NCBI RefSeq assembly: GCF_015624505.1
Contig: NZ_CP061379.1
Coordinates: 3,162,001-3,226,000 of the forward strand
Reading direction: 5' to 3'
Source of the DNA: Bradyrhizobium commune
Lineage (GTDB): Bacteria > Pseudomonadota > Alphaproteobacteria > Rhizobiales > Xanthobacteraceae
DNA: 64,000 nt
Below the pieces are notes generated by a model that did not search any database, was not told where the DNA came from, and was given only the letters and a program-made list of their open reading frames with translations. Both the position numbers and the translations under genes were made by a program. This document shows, one piece after another, positions 32,101 through 39,233 of the stretch; the first letter of the stretch is position 1; each line of letters opens with the position of its first letter.

Positions 32101-35100
32101 CGTCGGCATCGCGGCCTTGCCGGGCAGAGCCTGCTGTGGGGCCTGTGGGAGCAGCGCGGGGTCGGCATGACGGCGCATCTGGGCCGGGCCGAGCTGTTGC
32201 GGATGCGCCGGCAGGGCGTGCAGGCGCTGTCGCTGGAGCTCGGGCTCAAGCTTCTGGATGCGGCACAGGCGCAGCCCGAGGCGATGCTGGTCCCGATCCA
32301 TCTGGATGTCGGCGCGATGCAGCGCCAGTTCGGCGAGGAGGTGCCGGCGCTGTATCGCGGCCTGGTACGCACTGGCTTGCGGCGGGCCTCAGTGGCATCG
32401 AGCGGCGACACCAACAGTCTGCGGTCGCGGCTGGCCTCGCTTGCGGGCGAAGCGGAGCGGCTGGCGGCGCTGGTGGAGCTGGCGCAGGAGGAGATCGCGG
32501 CGGTGCTGGCGCTGCCGGGCGCCGCCTCGGTGCCGGCGGACCAGCCGCTGAAGGAGCTCGGGCTCGACTCGCTGATGGCGGTCGAGCTGCGCAACCGCCT
32601 GTCGGGCCGGGTCGGCACCAAGCTGCCGGCCACGATCGCCTTCGACTATCCGACCGCACGGACGATGGCCCGCCTCCTGCTCGAGAAGCTCGAGCTCGGT
32701 CGTGCGCCTGCTCGACAGGAGCCGCGGCGGGCGATCAGTGCATCGGCGACGTCGGAGTCGATCGCGATTGTCGGGATGAGCTGCCGCACACCTGGAGGTC
32801 CCGCGAGCCCGGAGAGCTATTGGGCCTTGCTGGAGCGCGGTGGCGACGGCGTGGGCCCGCTGCCGGGCCGCTGGAGCCGTGATCTGCTGCGGCGCCTGGA
32901 CGAGATCACGGGCGGACTGTCGCAGGAGGGTGGCTTTATCGACTCCGTCGAGGACTTCGACGCCGGCTTCTTCGGCATCTCGCCGCGCGAGGCGGTGGAG
33001 ATGGATCCGCAGCAGCGCCTGATCCTGGAGGCGGTGTGGGAGGCGCTGGAGCGCGCGGGGATCCGACCCGAGGGTCTGGGAGAGAGCCGGACCGGCGTCT
33101 ATCTGGGCTCGATGGCTGGCGACTACGGCACGCGCTCGCTCGAGGCGGCGACGATGTGGACGTCGACGGGCACGCTGTCGAGCGTGCTGGCGGGCCGTGT
33201 CTCCTATGTGCTGGGGCTCGAGGGTCCGGCGATGACGGTGGATACGGCCTGCTCGTCGTCGCTGACGGCGCTGCACCTGGCGAGCACGGCGCTGCGTCAG
33301 GGTGAGTGCGACCTCGCACTGGCGGGCGGCGTGACCGTGATGTCGACGCCCTCGACGTTTGTGGCACTGGGTCCTGACAACGGGATGGCGCCGGATGGTC
33401 GCTGCAAGGCATTCTCGGCAACCGCCAATGGTGCGGGCTGGAGCGAGGGCTGCGGTGTGCTGGTGCTCAAGCGCCAGTCGGATGCGGAACGGGATGGCGA
33501 CGAGATTCTGGCGCTGATCCGGGGCTCTGCGGTGAACCAGGACGGCCGCAGCCAGGGTCTGACGGCGCCCAACGGCCCGAGCCAGCAGCGCGTGATCCGT
33601 GCGGCGCTGTCGGCGAGCGGGGTGAGCCCCGACGAGATCGACGTGGTCGAGGCGCACGGCACCGGAACCAGCCTTGGCGATCCCATCGAGGCCGGCGCCC
33701 TGGCCGCGGTGTTCGGGCCGACGCGGCGCGAAGACCGTCCGCTGTGGCTGGGCTCGTCGAAGTCGAACCTCGGCCACACCCAGGCTGCGGCCGGCGTCCT
33801 CGGCGTGATGAAGATGGTGCTGGCGCTCCGGCACGAGGTCTTGCCGAAGACGCTGCATGCGGAGCATCCAAGCAGCCAGATCGAGTGGGACGGCAGCGGG
33901 CTGTCGCTGCTGCAGCAAGCACGGGCGTGGCCGCGCGAGCCTTCGCATGTGCGTCGTGCCGGCGTGTCCTCGTTCGGCATCAGCGGGACCAATGCGCATG
34001 TGGTGATCGAGGAGGCGCCGGCGCGCGCCACAGCTCGTGGCACGGATACAAAAAATACAGACGATGCGTCATCGCCGTTGATCCCGCTGCTGGTGTCGGG
34101 CCGTGACGAGGCCGCGCTGCGGGCGCAGGCGGGCCGGTATGGCGAATGGCTGTCGCAGCATCCGGACGTGGATTGGTCTTCCGTGGTGGCGACGGCTGCA
34201 TTGCACCGGACGCAGTTCGCCGTACGTGCCGCGGTGTCAGTACGCGATGCGGCGGAGGCGATAGAGGCGTTGCGATCGCTGGCCGAGGGTCGCCCGCATG
34301 CGGCGGTGTCGGTTGGCGAGGCCAGGGGCGAGGCCGGCAAGCTGGCGTTCCTGTTCACGGGCCAGGGCGCGCAGCAGATCGGCATGGGCCGGGCGCTGCT
34401 GGAGACGTGCCCGGCGTTCCGCGCCACGTTCGAGGAGGCCTGCGGCCATTTTGACGAACTGCTGGATCTGCCGCTGCGCAGCGTCATGTTTGCAGAGGAA
34501 GGCTCGGAGGCGGCGTCGAAGCTCGACGAGACCGCCTACGCACAGCCGGCGCTGTTTGCGGTCGAGGTGGCGCTGTTCCGCCAGCTGGAGCAGTGGGGTA
34601 TCGCGCCCGACATCCTGCTCGGCCACTCCATCGGCGAGCTCAGTGCCGCACATGTTGCGGGCGTGTGGTCGCTCAGGGATGCCTGCCGTGTGGTGGCCGC
34701 GCGCGGCCGCCTGATGCAGGCGCAACCCGCCGGCGGCGCCATGGTGGCGATCGAGGCAGGTGAAGCGGAGGTGCTGCCACTGCTTTCTGAAGGCGTCGAG
34801 ATCGCCGGGTTGAACGGGCCGCGTTCGACGGTGATCTCCGGCGATGAAGCCGCCGTGCTGGCGCTGGCGGAAGCGTTCAAAAGCAAGGGTCGCAGGACCT
34901 CTCGTCTGCAGGTGAGCCACGCGTTCCATTCCAGGCGAATGGAGCCGATGCTGGAGGCGTTCGGCCAGGTGCTGGCGTCAGTCTCCTTCGGCACGCCGCG
35001 GCTGCCGGTCGTGAGCAACGTGACGGGCCGTCTGGCGACCAAGGAGGAGCTGTGCAGCGCGGCGTACTGGGTGCGTCAGGTGCGCAGTCCGGTGCGGTTC

Positions 35101-38100
35101 CTCGACGGCGTGCATGTGCTGGAAGCCGACGGCGTGCGGGCAAGTCTCGAGCTTGGTCCGGACGGCATCCTGACCGGACTAGCAGCGGGATGCTTGTCGG
35201 AAGGCTCACCGATGCAGGTGATTGCCGCACAACGCCGCGGCCGCGATGGCGGCGAGGCGCTGCTGGCGGCACTCGGCACGCTTCACGTTCACGGCCTTGG
35301 CGTCGACTGGGCGAAGGCGCTTGGATCGAGCGCAAAGACATCGGTTGCCTCGCTTCCGACCTACGCATTCCAGCGGCAGCGTTACTGGCTGGAGGCGGAG
35401 AAGGCGGGCGGTGATGTCGCGACGATGGGCCTGTCGGAAGCCGCGCATCCGCTGCTGGGAGCTGCGACGCCGCTGGCGGAGAGCGACGGCTTCCTGCTGA
35501 CGGGGCGGCTGTCGTTGTCGGACGCGGGCTGGCTCGGCGACCACAAGGTGTTCGGGACGGTGCTGCTGCCGGGGACCGGGCTGTTGGAGCTCGGCTTTGC
35601 GGCGGCGCGTGCGGTGGGCGCCACGAGCGTGTCGCAGCTGACGCTGCTGGCGCCGCTGGTGCTGCCGGCGGAGGGCGGGGTGCGGCTTCAGGTCCAGGTC
35701 GATGGTGCCGAGGCGGGCGCCGGCGGCCGGGCCTTGAGCATCTACAGCCGTGCGGAAGATGCGGCCGAGGGCGGATCGTGGACACTGCATGCGCAGGGCA
35801 TGCTGGGCGAGGCGGCAGCGGAAGACGCGGTGCAGGACGCTGCAGCGGAGAGCGGGCTTGAAGAGAGCGGGCTCGAGGTGTGGCCGCCCGTCGGTGGCGA
35901 GCCGATCGATTTGAGCGGTCATTATGCGCGGATGCAGGCCCGCGGCTACGGCTACGGGCCGCTGTTCCAGGGGCTGGTTGAGGCCTGGCGTGTTGGGGAC
36001 GCCGTAGTTGGGCGGGCGGTGCTGCCCGATGCGCTGTCGGACTCGGCGGAGAGTTACGGGCTGCATCCGGCGCTGCTGGATGCGGCGCTGCATGTGCTGA
36101 GCTTTGATCCTGTTGCGGGCAGCGATCTCGATGGCGGAGCGGATGCGCCGCTGCTGCTGCCGTTCGAATGGTCCGAGGTGTCGCTGGCCGCGACGGGGGC
36201 GCGTGAGCTGCGGGTGCGCGCCTCGGTCGAGCGCGGTGGCGAGGGCGAGGCGCTGGCGCATCTGCAGCTTGCGGATGGTCACGGCCGTGTTGTGGCCCAT
36301 GTCGGGGGCTTGCGGCTGAAGCAGGCAAGCGAGGCACAGATCCGTGAGGCTTCGCGCAGCGAGGCGCAGCATCTGTATCGGCTGGAGTGGCGTGCGGTGG
36401 CGCTGGGCGAGGCCAGCTCCGAAGCCCCGCTGATGGTGGGCGGCGACGGCAGGCTGGCGGCGGCTCTCGGGCTTGATCATGCCGAGAGCATTGCAGCTGT
36501 TGTTGCGCGGCTCGACGCGGGTGCATCAGTCCCGGCTCAGATCGTGTTCGACCATTTGTCCGATCCGGCTGAACCTGATGGCCCCGTGCTTGCGGCAACG
36601 CATGCGACGGCGGAACGCGGGTTGGCCGAGCTTCAGGGGCTTCTTGGCGAGGCGCGCCTGAACGAGACGGATGTCGCGTGGCTGACGCGGGGCGCGGTGG
36701 CGACGGGTCCGGATGAAGGTGCCGGCGGACTGACGCGGGCGCCACTGTGGGGCCTGGTGCGCAGCGCGCGGGCGGAACATCCGGACCGGCGGTTGCAGCT
36801 CGTTGACATCGATGCGGTCCTCGCGGATGCGTCGTTGCTGGCGAAGCTGACGTCGACGACGTCCGAGCCCGAGCTGGCGCTGCGGCATGGTGCGGTGCTG
36901 GCGCCGCGGCTGCTGCGGGCTGGAGCGGGCGGGAGTGTCCTTCAGGCGCCGGCAACAGCGCCGGATTACCGCGTTGCGGTCACCGCTGCCGGCCGGCTCG
37001 ACGGCGTCAGCCTGGTGGCGGCAGGCGAGCTGTCGGAGCCGTTGGCATCAGGTGAGGTCCGGGTCGGCGTGCGTGCGGCCGGCATGAACTTCCGCGACGT
37101 GCTGATCACGCTGGGACAGATTGCATCCCCCGGCATCGGGTTCGAGTTTGCCGGCGTGGTGGAGGCGGTCGGCGCGGAGGTGACGTCGGTTGCGGTCGGC
37201 GACCGGGTGTTCGGCTGTGGGCGCGGCTGCTTTGGCACCCGCGCGGTGACGCCGGCGCAGCAGCTTGCGACGATCCCTGAAGGGATGTCGTTCGCGGCGG
37301 CGGCGACGATCCCGCTGGCCTATCTGACGGCGCTGTATGCGCTGCAGGAGCTTGGGCATATCAGGTCCGGAGACCGCGTCCTGGTGCACGCAGCAGCCGG
37401 TGGCGTCGGGATGGCCGCGGTGCAGCTGTGCCGGCATTTTGGCGCGGAGGTGTACGGCACGGCGAGCCCCGCCAAATGGCCGGTGCTGGAAGGAATCGGA
37501 CTGGACGGACGGCATATCGCCAACTCCCGCGACCTCAGCTTCGAGACGCAGTTTTTGTCGGCGACGAACGGCGAGGGTGTCGACATCGTGCTCAACGCGC
37601 TGACGGGCGAGTTCGTCGATGCCTCGCTGCGGCTGCTGCCGCGGGGCGGCCGCTTCCTGGAGATGGGGATCGCGGACGGGCGTGACGCGGATGCGATCGC
37701 GGCAAAATATCCTGGCGTGAGCTACCACGCGTTCGTGCTGCCTTCGGAGCGGATGCCGGCGCTGTTGCAGCAGCTGATGGGCCTGTTCGCGGCAGGCGTG
37801 CTAAAACCGTTGCCGTACGTGGCCTACGATGTGCGGCAGATGCCGGCGGCGCTGCGGCAGATGGCGCAGGGCCGCCACATCGGCAAGCAGGTGGTGCAGC
37901 TGCCGCGGCGTCTTGAAGCGGACGGCACCGTGCTGATCACGGGCGGTGCGGGCGAGCTCGGCCGTGAGGTCGCGCGGCATCTGGTTGCGGATCACGGTGT
38001 GCGTCATCTCTTGCTGACGTCGCGCCGCGGCATGGCCGCGCCGGGTGCATCTGAACTTATTACCGAGCTACAGGCGCTGGGCGCGCAGACGGTCGAGCTG

Positions 38101-39228
38101 GTGAGCTGCGACGTCGCGAACCGTGATGCTGTCAGTGCCATATTGAACACCATCGCGCCGGAACGTCCGCTGACGGGGGTGTTCCATCTGGCGGCGACGC
38201 TGGACGACGGCATCGTGCCGGCGCTGACCGTGGAGCGTCTGGAGCGGGTCTTGCGGCCCAAGCTCGATGGCGCCTGGCATCTGCACGAGCTGACGGCGGA
38301 CCAGGATCTTGCGGCGTTCGTGCTGTTCTCGTCGGTTGCAGCGCTCGGCAGTCCGGGCCAGGCGAACTACGCGGCGGCGAACGTGTTTTTGGACGCGCTT
38401 GCGGCGGAGCGTCGGCATCGCGGCCTTGCCGGGCAGAGCCTGCTGTGGGGCCTGTGGGAGCAGCGCGGGGTCGGCATGACGGCGCATCTGGGCCGGGCCG
38501 AGCTGTTGCGGATGCGCCGGCAGGGCGTGCAGGCGCTGTCGCTGGAGCTCGGGCTCAAGCTTCTGGATGCGGCACAGGCGCAGCCCGAGGCGATGCTGGT
38601 CCCGATCCATCTGGATGTCGGCGCGATGCAGCGCCAGTTCGGCGAGGAGGTGCCGGCGCTGTATCGCGGCCTGGTACGCACTGGCTTGCGGCGGGCCTCA
38701 GTGGCATCGAGCGGCGACACCAACAGTCTGCGGTCGCGGCTGGCCTCGCTCGCGGGCGATGCGGAGCGGCTGGCGGCGCTGGTGGAGCTGGCGCAGGAGG
38801 AGATCGCGGCGGTGCTGGCGCTGCCCGGGGCCGCCTCGGTGCCGGCGGACCAGCCGCTGAAGGAGCTCGGGCTCGACTCGCTGATGGCGGTCGAGCTGCG
38901 CAACCGCCTGTCGGGCCGGGTCGGCACCAAGCTGCCGGCCACGATCGCCTTCGACTATCCGACCGCACGGACGATGGCCCGCCTCCTGCTCGAGAAGCTC
39001 GAGCTCGACAACGTCAAGTCAGGTCCGTCGGTCTGGGGTGATGAGCAAATTCGCCGGAAGCTACGAGAAATTTCTATCGAAGCGCTACGCGAGTCGGGCC
39101 TTCTTGAGCGTCTCATGATGCAGCCGAATGCCACCTCTTCCCGGCGTGCAGGCGACGATGAATTGTCCGCGCATATCGATGAGGCCGAAACCGAGTCTTT
39201 GTTGAATATCGCGTCTGAATTGCTCTGA
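18838..39228 (+). CDS. PKS1: giant modular type I polyketide synthase, loading didomain plus three fully reducing modules
   Basis: A ~6,796-residue cis-AT PKS. Order: DH-like, ACP, then three KS-AT-DH-ER-KR-ACP modules and a C-terminal docking tail of ~75 residues. All three KS have [10 protein letters not shown]1 carries GHSQG and YASH (methylmalonyl-type); AT2 and AT3 carry GHSIG and HAFH (malonyl-type). DH1-3 have [10 protein letters not shown] and DAALH; ERs have AGMNFRDVL and HAAAGGVGMAA; KRs have the Ser-Tyr-Asn triad and a TLDD (B-type) motif; ACPs have LGLDSL. The frame opens with TTG at 18829 just after a TGA; ATG at 18838 is the likelier start. No ribosome site is obvious. DNA of modules 1-3 repeats with an exact 6,309-bp period. 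PKS2 starts 5 bp downstream. Confidence 0.95.
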   Translation: MQHLSSTYDLLTGSALISYRLSLSEHPWLAHHKVFDRVASAGTGLLELALAAGLALDSPRVLELTLVAPLMISSASGSRVKIQVQAADAQGRRTFFLHSLDEASRAPSGGWILHATGVLAEAEAADQDEAAVPLLDAWPPEGTTQLDISNLGARLSAQGLDCGPALQGLAGAWRLGDTIYAEVALPAGTISGAAEFGIHPALIDAALHVFAAEGFAADDEGGLPLPFSWSDVTLHTHGVRELKVRFDLGTSESSEQRSASMVLWNGKGPPVATVGRLTLRRAAGEPSLEDQVEQAAAPELLHMRESPKPRRVAAGGAAVSALRHRLSELPENERLGSLVVLVQEGIASILALPGASSVPADAPLKGLGLDSLMAVELRNRLSVRVGIKLPTTLAFDYPTPEAIASLLLREIFPDLHAIASTALQRPRAKDEPIAIVAMSCRTPGDVKDAETYWTLLAEGRDAIGPFPARWDSHALYDPDPETRGKSYAREGGFLHDVDQFDAGFFGIAPREAVSMDPQQRLVLEVVWEALEKAGLQPEALNESSTGVYLGSMRSDYRQSGISLEAMDGYVETGQASSVLSGRVSYALGLQGPAMTIDTACSSSLSALHLACTALRQGECDLALAGGVQVMSTPSVFVEFSRLRGVAPDGRSKSFSDGADGAGWSEGCGVLVLKRQSDAERDGDEILALIRGSAVNQDGRSQGLTAPNGPSQQRVIRAALSASGVSPDEIDVVEAHGTGTSLGDPIEAGALAAVFGPTRREDRPLWLGSSKSNLGHTQAAAGVLGVMKMVLALRHEVLPKTLHAEHPSSQIEWDGSGLSLLQEARAWPREPSHVRRAGVSSFGISGTNAHVVIEEAPARSSAAVSSEINGTEASSQAVIPLLVSGRDEAALRAQAGRYGEWLSQHPDADWGSVVATAALHRTHFGARAAVSVRDAAEAIEALRSLAEGRPHAAVSVGEVRDRGRVVFVFPGQGSQWPTMGRALLAESAVFAQAIAACETALSRYTDWSLTSVLRGDEDLEPSLLERVDVIQPALFAMNVGLAAVWRSLGLVPSAVVGHSQGEIAAAVVAGILSLEDGARVVALRSQLLRRLTGHGAMAVTELAASLVEERLKAAEWSGLSVAVVNTPGSTVVSGPTEAIERWVGCLGQEGVFCRQVNVDYASHSAEMDPILPELERLLSDLKPQSGQVAMISTVTGSRCEGVSLDGAYWCRNLRQTVRLDLALAELIGHGHGVFVEASAHPVLAMPLSAASGEHGVVAGSLRRDGGGMSELLRNLGTLHVHGVGVDWKAVGNLAKQPVASLPTYAFQRQRYWLEAEKAGGDVATMGLSEAAHPLLGAATPLAESDGFLLTGRLSLSDAGWLGDHKVFGTVLLPGTGLLELGFAAARAVGATSVSQLTLLAPLVLPAEGGVRLQVQVDGAEAGAGGRALSIYSRAEDAAEGGSWTLHAQGMLGEAAAEDAVQDAAAESGLEESGLEVWPPVGGEPIDLSGHYARMQARGYGYGPLFQGLVEAWRVGDAVVGRAVLPDALSDSAESYGLHPALLDAALHVLSFDPVAGSDLDGGADAPLLLPFEWSEVSLAATGARELRVRASVERGGEGEALAHLQLADGHGRVVAHVGGLRLKQASEAQIREASRSEAQHLYRLEWRAVALGEASSEAPLMVGGDGRLAAALGLDHAESIAAVVARLDAGASVPAQIVFDHLSDPAEPDGPVLAATHATAERGLAELQGLLGEARLNETDVAWLTRGAVATGPDEGAGGLTRAPLWGLVRSARAEHPDRRLQLVDIDAVLADASLLAKLTSTTSEPELALRHGAVLAPRLLRAGAGGSVLQAPATAPDYRVAVTAAGRLDGVSLVAAGELSEPLASGEVRVGVRAAGMNFRDVLITLGQIASPGIGFEFAGVVEAVGAEVTSVAVGDRVFGCGRGCFGTRAVTPAQQLATIPEGMSFAAAATIPLAYLTALYALQELGHIRSGDRVLVHAAAGGVGMAAVQLCRHFGAEVYGTASPAKWPVLEGIGLDGRHIANSRDLSFETQFLSATNGEGVDIVLNALTGEFVDASLRLLPRGGRFLEMGIADGRDADAIAAKYPGVSYHAFVLPSERMPALLQQLMGLFAAGVLKPLPYVAYDVRQMPAALRQMAQGRHIGKQVVQLPRRLEADGTVLITGGAGELGREVARHLVADHGVRHLLLTSRRGMAAPGASELITELQALGAQTVELVSCDVANRDAVSAILNTIAPERPLTGVFHLAATLDDGIVPALTVERLERVLRPKLDGAWHLHELTADQDLAAFVLFSSVAALGSPGQANYAAANVFLDALAAERRHRGLAGQSLLWGLWEQRGVGMTAHLGRAELLRMRRQGVQALSLELGLKLLDAAQAQPEAMLVPIHLDVGAMQRQFGEEVPALYRGLVRTGLRRASVASSGDTNSLRSRLASLAGEAERLAALVELAQEEIAAVLALPGAASVPADQPLKELGLDSLMAVELRNRLSGRVGTKLPATIAFDYPTARTMARLLLEKLELGRAPARQEPRRAISASATSESIAIVGMSCRTPGGPASPESYWALLERGGDGVGPLPGRWSRDLLRRLDEITGGLSQEGGFIDSVEDFDAGFFGISPREAVEMDPQQRLILEAVWEALERAGIRPEGLGESRTGVYLGSMAGDYGTRSLEAATMWTSTGTLSSVLAGRVSYVLGLEGPAMTVDTACSSSLTALHLASTALRQGECDLALAGGVTVMSTPSTFVALGPDNGMAPDGRCKAFSATANGAGWSEGCGVLVLKRQSDAERDGDEILALIRGSAVNQDGRSQGLTAPNGPSQQRVIRAALSASGVSPDEIDVVEAHGTGTSLGDPIEAGALAAVFGPTRREDRPLWLGSSKSNLGHTQAAAGVLGVMKMVLALRHEVLPKTLHAEHPSSQIEWDGSGLSLLQQARAWPREPSHVRRAGVSSFGISGTNAHVVIEEAPARATARGTDTKNTDDASSPLIPLLVSGRDEAALRAQAGRYGEWLSQHPDVDWSSVVATAALHRTQFAVRAAVSVRDAAEAIEALRSLAEGRPHAAVSVGEARGEAGKLAFLFTGQGAQQIGMGRALLETCPAFRATFEEACGHFDELLDLPLRSVMFAEEGSEAASKLDETAYAQPALFAVEVALFRQLEQWGIAPDILLGHSIGELSAAHVAGVWSLRDACRVVAARGRLMQAQPAGGAMVAIEAGEAEVLPLLSEGVEIAGLNGPRSTVISGDEAAVLALAEAFKSKGRRTSRLQVSHAFHSRRMEPMLEAFGQVLASVSFGTPRLPVVSNVTGRLATKEELCSAAYWVRQVRSPVRFLDGVHVLEADGVRASLELGPDGILTGLAAGCLSEGSPMQVIAAQRRGRDGGEALLAALGTLHVHGLGVDWAKALGSSAKTSVASLPTYAFQRQRYWLEAEKAGGDVATMGLSEAAHPLLGAATPLAESDGFLLTGRLSLSDAGWLGDHKVFGTVLLPGTGLLELGFAAARAVGATSVSQLTLLAPLVLPAEGGVRLQVQVDGAEAGAGGRALSIYSRAEDAAEGGSWTLHAQGMLGEAAAEDAVQDAAAESGLEESGLEVWPPVGGEPIDLSGHYARMQARGYGYGPLFQGLVEAWRVGDAVVGRAVLPDALSDSAESYGLHPALLDAALHVLSFDPVAGSDLDGGADAPLLLPFEWSEVSLAATGARELRVRASVERGGEGEALAHLQLADGHGRVVAHVGGLRLKQASEAQIREASRSEAQHLYRLEWRAVALGEASSEAPLMVGGDGRLAAALGLDHAESIAAVVARLDAGASVPAQIVFDHLSDPAEPDGPVLAATHATAERGLAELQGLLGEARLNETDVAWLTRGAVATGPDEGAGGLTRAPLWGLVRSARAEHPDRRLQLVDIDAVLADASLLAKLTSTTSEPELALRHGAVLAPRLLRAGAGGSVLQAPATAPDYRVAVTAAGRLDGVSLVAAGELSEPLASGEVRVGVRAAGMNFRDVLITLGQIASPGIGFEFAGVVEAVGAEVTSVAVGDRVFGCGRGCFGTRAVTPAQQLATIPEGMSFAAAATIPLAYLTALYALQELGHIRSGDRVLVHAAAGGVGMAAVQLCRHFGAEVYGTASPAKWPVLEGIGLDGRHIANSRDLSFETQFLSATNGEGVDIVLNALTGEFVDASLRLLPRGGRFLEMGIADGRDADAIAAKYPGVSYHAFVLPSERMPALLQQLMGLFAAGVLKPLPYVAYDVRQMPAALRQMAQGRHIGKQVVQLPRRLEADGTVLITGGAGELGREVARHLVADHGVRHLLLTSRRGMAAPGASELITELQALGAQTVELVSCDVANRDAVSAILNTIAPERPLTGVFHLAATLDDGIVPALTVERLERVLRPKLDGAWHLHELTADQDLAAFVLFSSVAALGSPGQANYAAANVFLDALAAERRHRGLAGQSLLWGLWEQRGVGMTAHLGRAELLRMRRQGVQALSLELGLKLLDAAQAQPEAMLVPIHLDVGAMQRQFGEEVPALYRGLVRTGLRRASVASSGDTNSLRSRLASLAGEAERLAALVELAQEEIAAVLALPGAASVPADQPLKELGLDSLMAVELRNRLSGRVGTKLPATIAFDYPTARTMARLLLEKLELGRAPARQEPRRAISASATSESIAIVGMSCRTPGGPASPESYWALLERGGDGVGPLPGRWSRDLLRRLDEITGGLSQEGGFIDSVEDFDAGFFGISPREAVEMDPQQRLILEAVWEALERAGIRPEGLGESRTGVYLGSMAGDYGTRSLEAATMWTSTGTLSSVLAGRVSYVLGLEGPAMTVDTACSSSLTALHLASTALRQGECDLALAGGVTVMSTPSTFVALGPDNGMAPDGRCKAFSATANGAGWSEGCGVLVLKRQSDAERDGDEILALIRGSAVNQDGRSQGLTAPNGPSQQRVIRAALSASGVSPDEIDVVEAHGTGTSLGDPIEAGALAAVFGPTRREDRPLWLGSSKSNLGHTQAAAGVLGVMKMVLALRHEVLPKTLHAEHPSSQIEWDGSGLSLLQQARAWPREPSHVRRAGVSSFGISGTNAHVVIEEAPARATARGTDTKNTDDASSPLIPLLVSGRDEAALRAQAGRYGEWLSQHPDVDWSSVVATAALHRTQFAVRAAVSVRDAAEAIEALRSLAEGRPHAAVSVGEARGEAGKLAFLFTGQGAQQIGMGRALLETCPAFRATFEEACGHFDELLDLPLRSVMFAEEGSEAASKLDETAYAQPALFAVEVALFRQLEQWGIAPDILLGHSIGELSAAHVAGVWSLRDACRVVAARGRLMQAQPAGGAMVAIEAGEAEVLPLLSEGVEIAGLNGPRSTVISGDEAAVLALAEAFKSKGRRTSRLQVSHAFHSRRMEPMLEAFGQVLASVSFGTPRLPVVSNVTGRLATKEELCSAAYWVRQVRSPVRFLDGVHVLEADGVRASLELGPDGILTGLAAGCLSEGSPMQVIAAQRRGRDGGEALLAALGTLHVHGLGVDWAKALGSSAKTSVASLPTYAFQRQRYWLEAEKAGGDVATMGLSEAAHPLLGAATPLAESDGFLLTGRLSLSDAGWLGDHKVFGTVLLPGTGLLELGFAAARAVGATSVSQLTLLAPLVLPAEGGVRLQVQVDGAEAGAGGRALSIYSRAEDAAEGGSWTLHAQGMLGEAAAEDAVQDAAAESGLEESGLEVWPPVGGEPIDLSGHYARMQARGYGYGPLFQGLVEAWRVGDAVVGRAVLPDALSDSAESYGLHPALLDAALHVLSFDPVAGSDLDGGADAPLLLPFEWSEVSLAATGARELRVRASVERGGEGEALAHLQLADGHGRVVAHVGGLRLKQASEAQIREASRSEAQHLYRLEWRAVALGEASSEAPLMVGGDGRLAAALGLDHAESIAAVVARLDAGASVPAQIVFDHLSDPAEPDGPVLAATHATAERGLAELQGLLGEARLNETDVAWLTRGAVATGPDEGAGGLTRAPLWGLVRSARAEHPDRRLQLVDIDAVLADASLLAKLTSTTSEPELALRHGAVLAPRLLRAGAGGSVLQAPATAPDYRVAVTAAGRLDGVSLVAAGELSEPLASGEVRVGVRAAGMNFRDVLITLGQIASPGIGFEFAGVVEAVGAEVTSVAVGDRVFGCGRGCFGTRAVTPAQQLATIPEGMSFAAAATIPLAYLTALYALQELGHIRSGDRVLVHAAAGGVGMAAVQLCRHFGAEVYGTASPAKWPVLEGIGLDGRHIANSRDLSFETQFLSATNGEGVDIVLNALTGEFVDASLRLLPRGGRFLEMGIADGRDADAIAAKYPGVSYHAFVLPSERMPALLQQLMGLFAAGVLKPLPYVAYDVRQMPAALRQMAQGRHIGKQVVQLPRRLEADGTVLITGGAGELGREVARHLVADHGVRHLLLTSRRGMAAPGASELITELQALGAQTVELVSCDVANRDAVSAILNTIAPERPLTGVFHLAATLDDGIVPALTVERLERVLRPKLDGAWHLHELTADQDLAAFVLFSSVAALGSPGQANYAAANVFLDALAAERRHRGLAGQSLLWGLWEQRGVGMTAHLGRAELLRMRRQGVQALSLELGLKLLDAAQAQPEAMLVPIHLDVGAMQRQFGEEVPALYRGLVRTGLRRASVASSGDTNSLRSRLASLAGDAERLAALVELAQEEIAAVLALPGAASVPADQPLKELGLDSLMAVELRNRLSGRVGTKLPATIAFDYPTARTMARLLLEKLELDNVKSGPSVWGDEQIRRKLREISIEALRESGLLERLMMQPNATSSRRAGDDELSAHIDEAETESLLNIASELL
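20125..26375 (+). other. PKS1 module 1: KS-AT(methylmalonyl)-DH-ER-KR-ACP
   Basis: KS active-site Cys at 20635; AT nucleophile Ser at 22009 (GHSQG) with YASH at 22312-22323, the methylmalonyl-CoA signature; DH His at 22924; ER about 24345-25285; KR about 25310-25860 with LDD; ACP Ser at 26260. A structural KR subdomain lies between DH and ER. It should install one fully reduced, alpha-methyl-branched C2 unit. Its DH-ER-KR-ACP part is DNA-identical to modules 2 and 3, whereas its KS and AT are different and closely resemble those of module 6. Confidence 0.88.
22918..38750 (+). repeat. Exact 6,309-bp tandem repeat within PKS1, about 2.5 copies
   Basis: Base n equals base n+6,309 throughout 22918-32441, as far as can be checked by reading aligned lines and by comparing the frames on both strands, which translate identically. 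The first mismatches flanking the block are 22917 (g versus c) on the left and 38751 (c versus t) on the right. The unit runs from DH through ER, KR, ACP, KS and AT to the next DH, so the repeat is out of phase with module boundaries: three DH-ER-KR units but two KS-AT units. Confidence 0.93.
26446..32684 (+). other. PKS1 module 2: KS-AT(malonyl)-DH-ER-KR-ACP
   Basis: KS Cys at 26941; AT Ser at 28318 (GHSIG) with HAFH at 28609-28620, the malonyl-CoA signature; complete DH, ER and B-type KR; ACP Ser at 32569. It should add a fully reduced, unbranched C2 unit. Every base from the KS to the ACP appears identical to module 3, so the two cannot be told apart from sequence alone. Confidence 0.9.
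32755..38993 (+). other. PKS1 module 3: KS-AT(malonyl)-DH-ER-KR-ACP, exact copy of module 2
   Basis: KS Cys at 33250, AT Ser at 34627, ACP Ser at 38878: each is exactly 6,309 bp beyond its module 2 counterpart. The copy remains identical until 38751, just before the ACP, where the first substitutions appear. It should add a second fully reduced malonate-derived unit. The C-terminal docking tail follows at about 39005-39225. Confidence 0.9.
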
Positions 39229-39233
39229 AAAAC

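Noticed and set aside
22376..36955. Long minus-strand open frames (up to ~690 codons) antisense to the PKS genes
   Set aside because: They are Pro/Arg/Ala-rich, repeat with the 6,309-bp period, and arise from high GC and codon bias of the plus-strand PKS. No ribosome sites or domain motifs.
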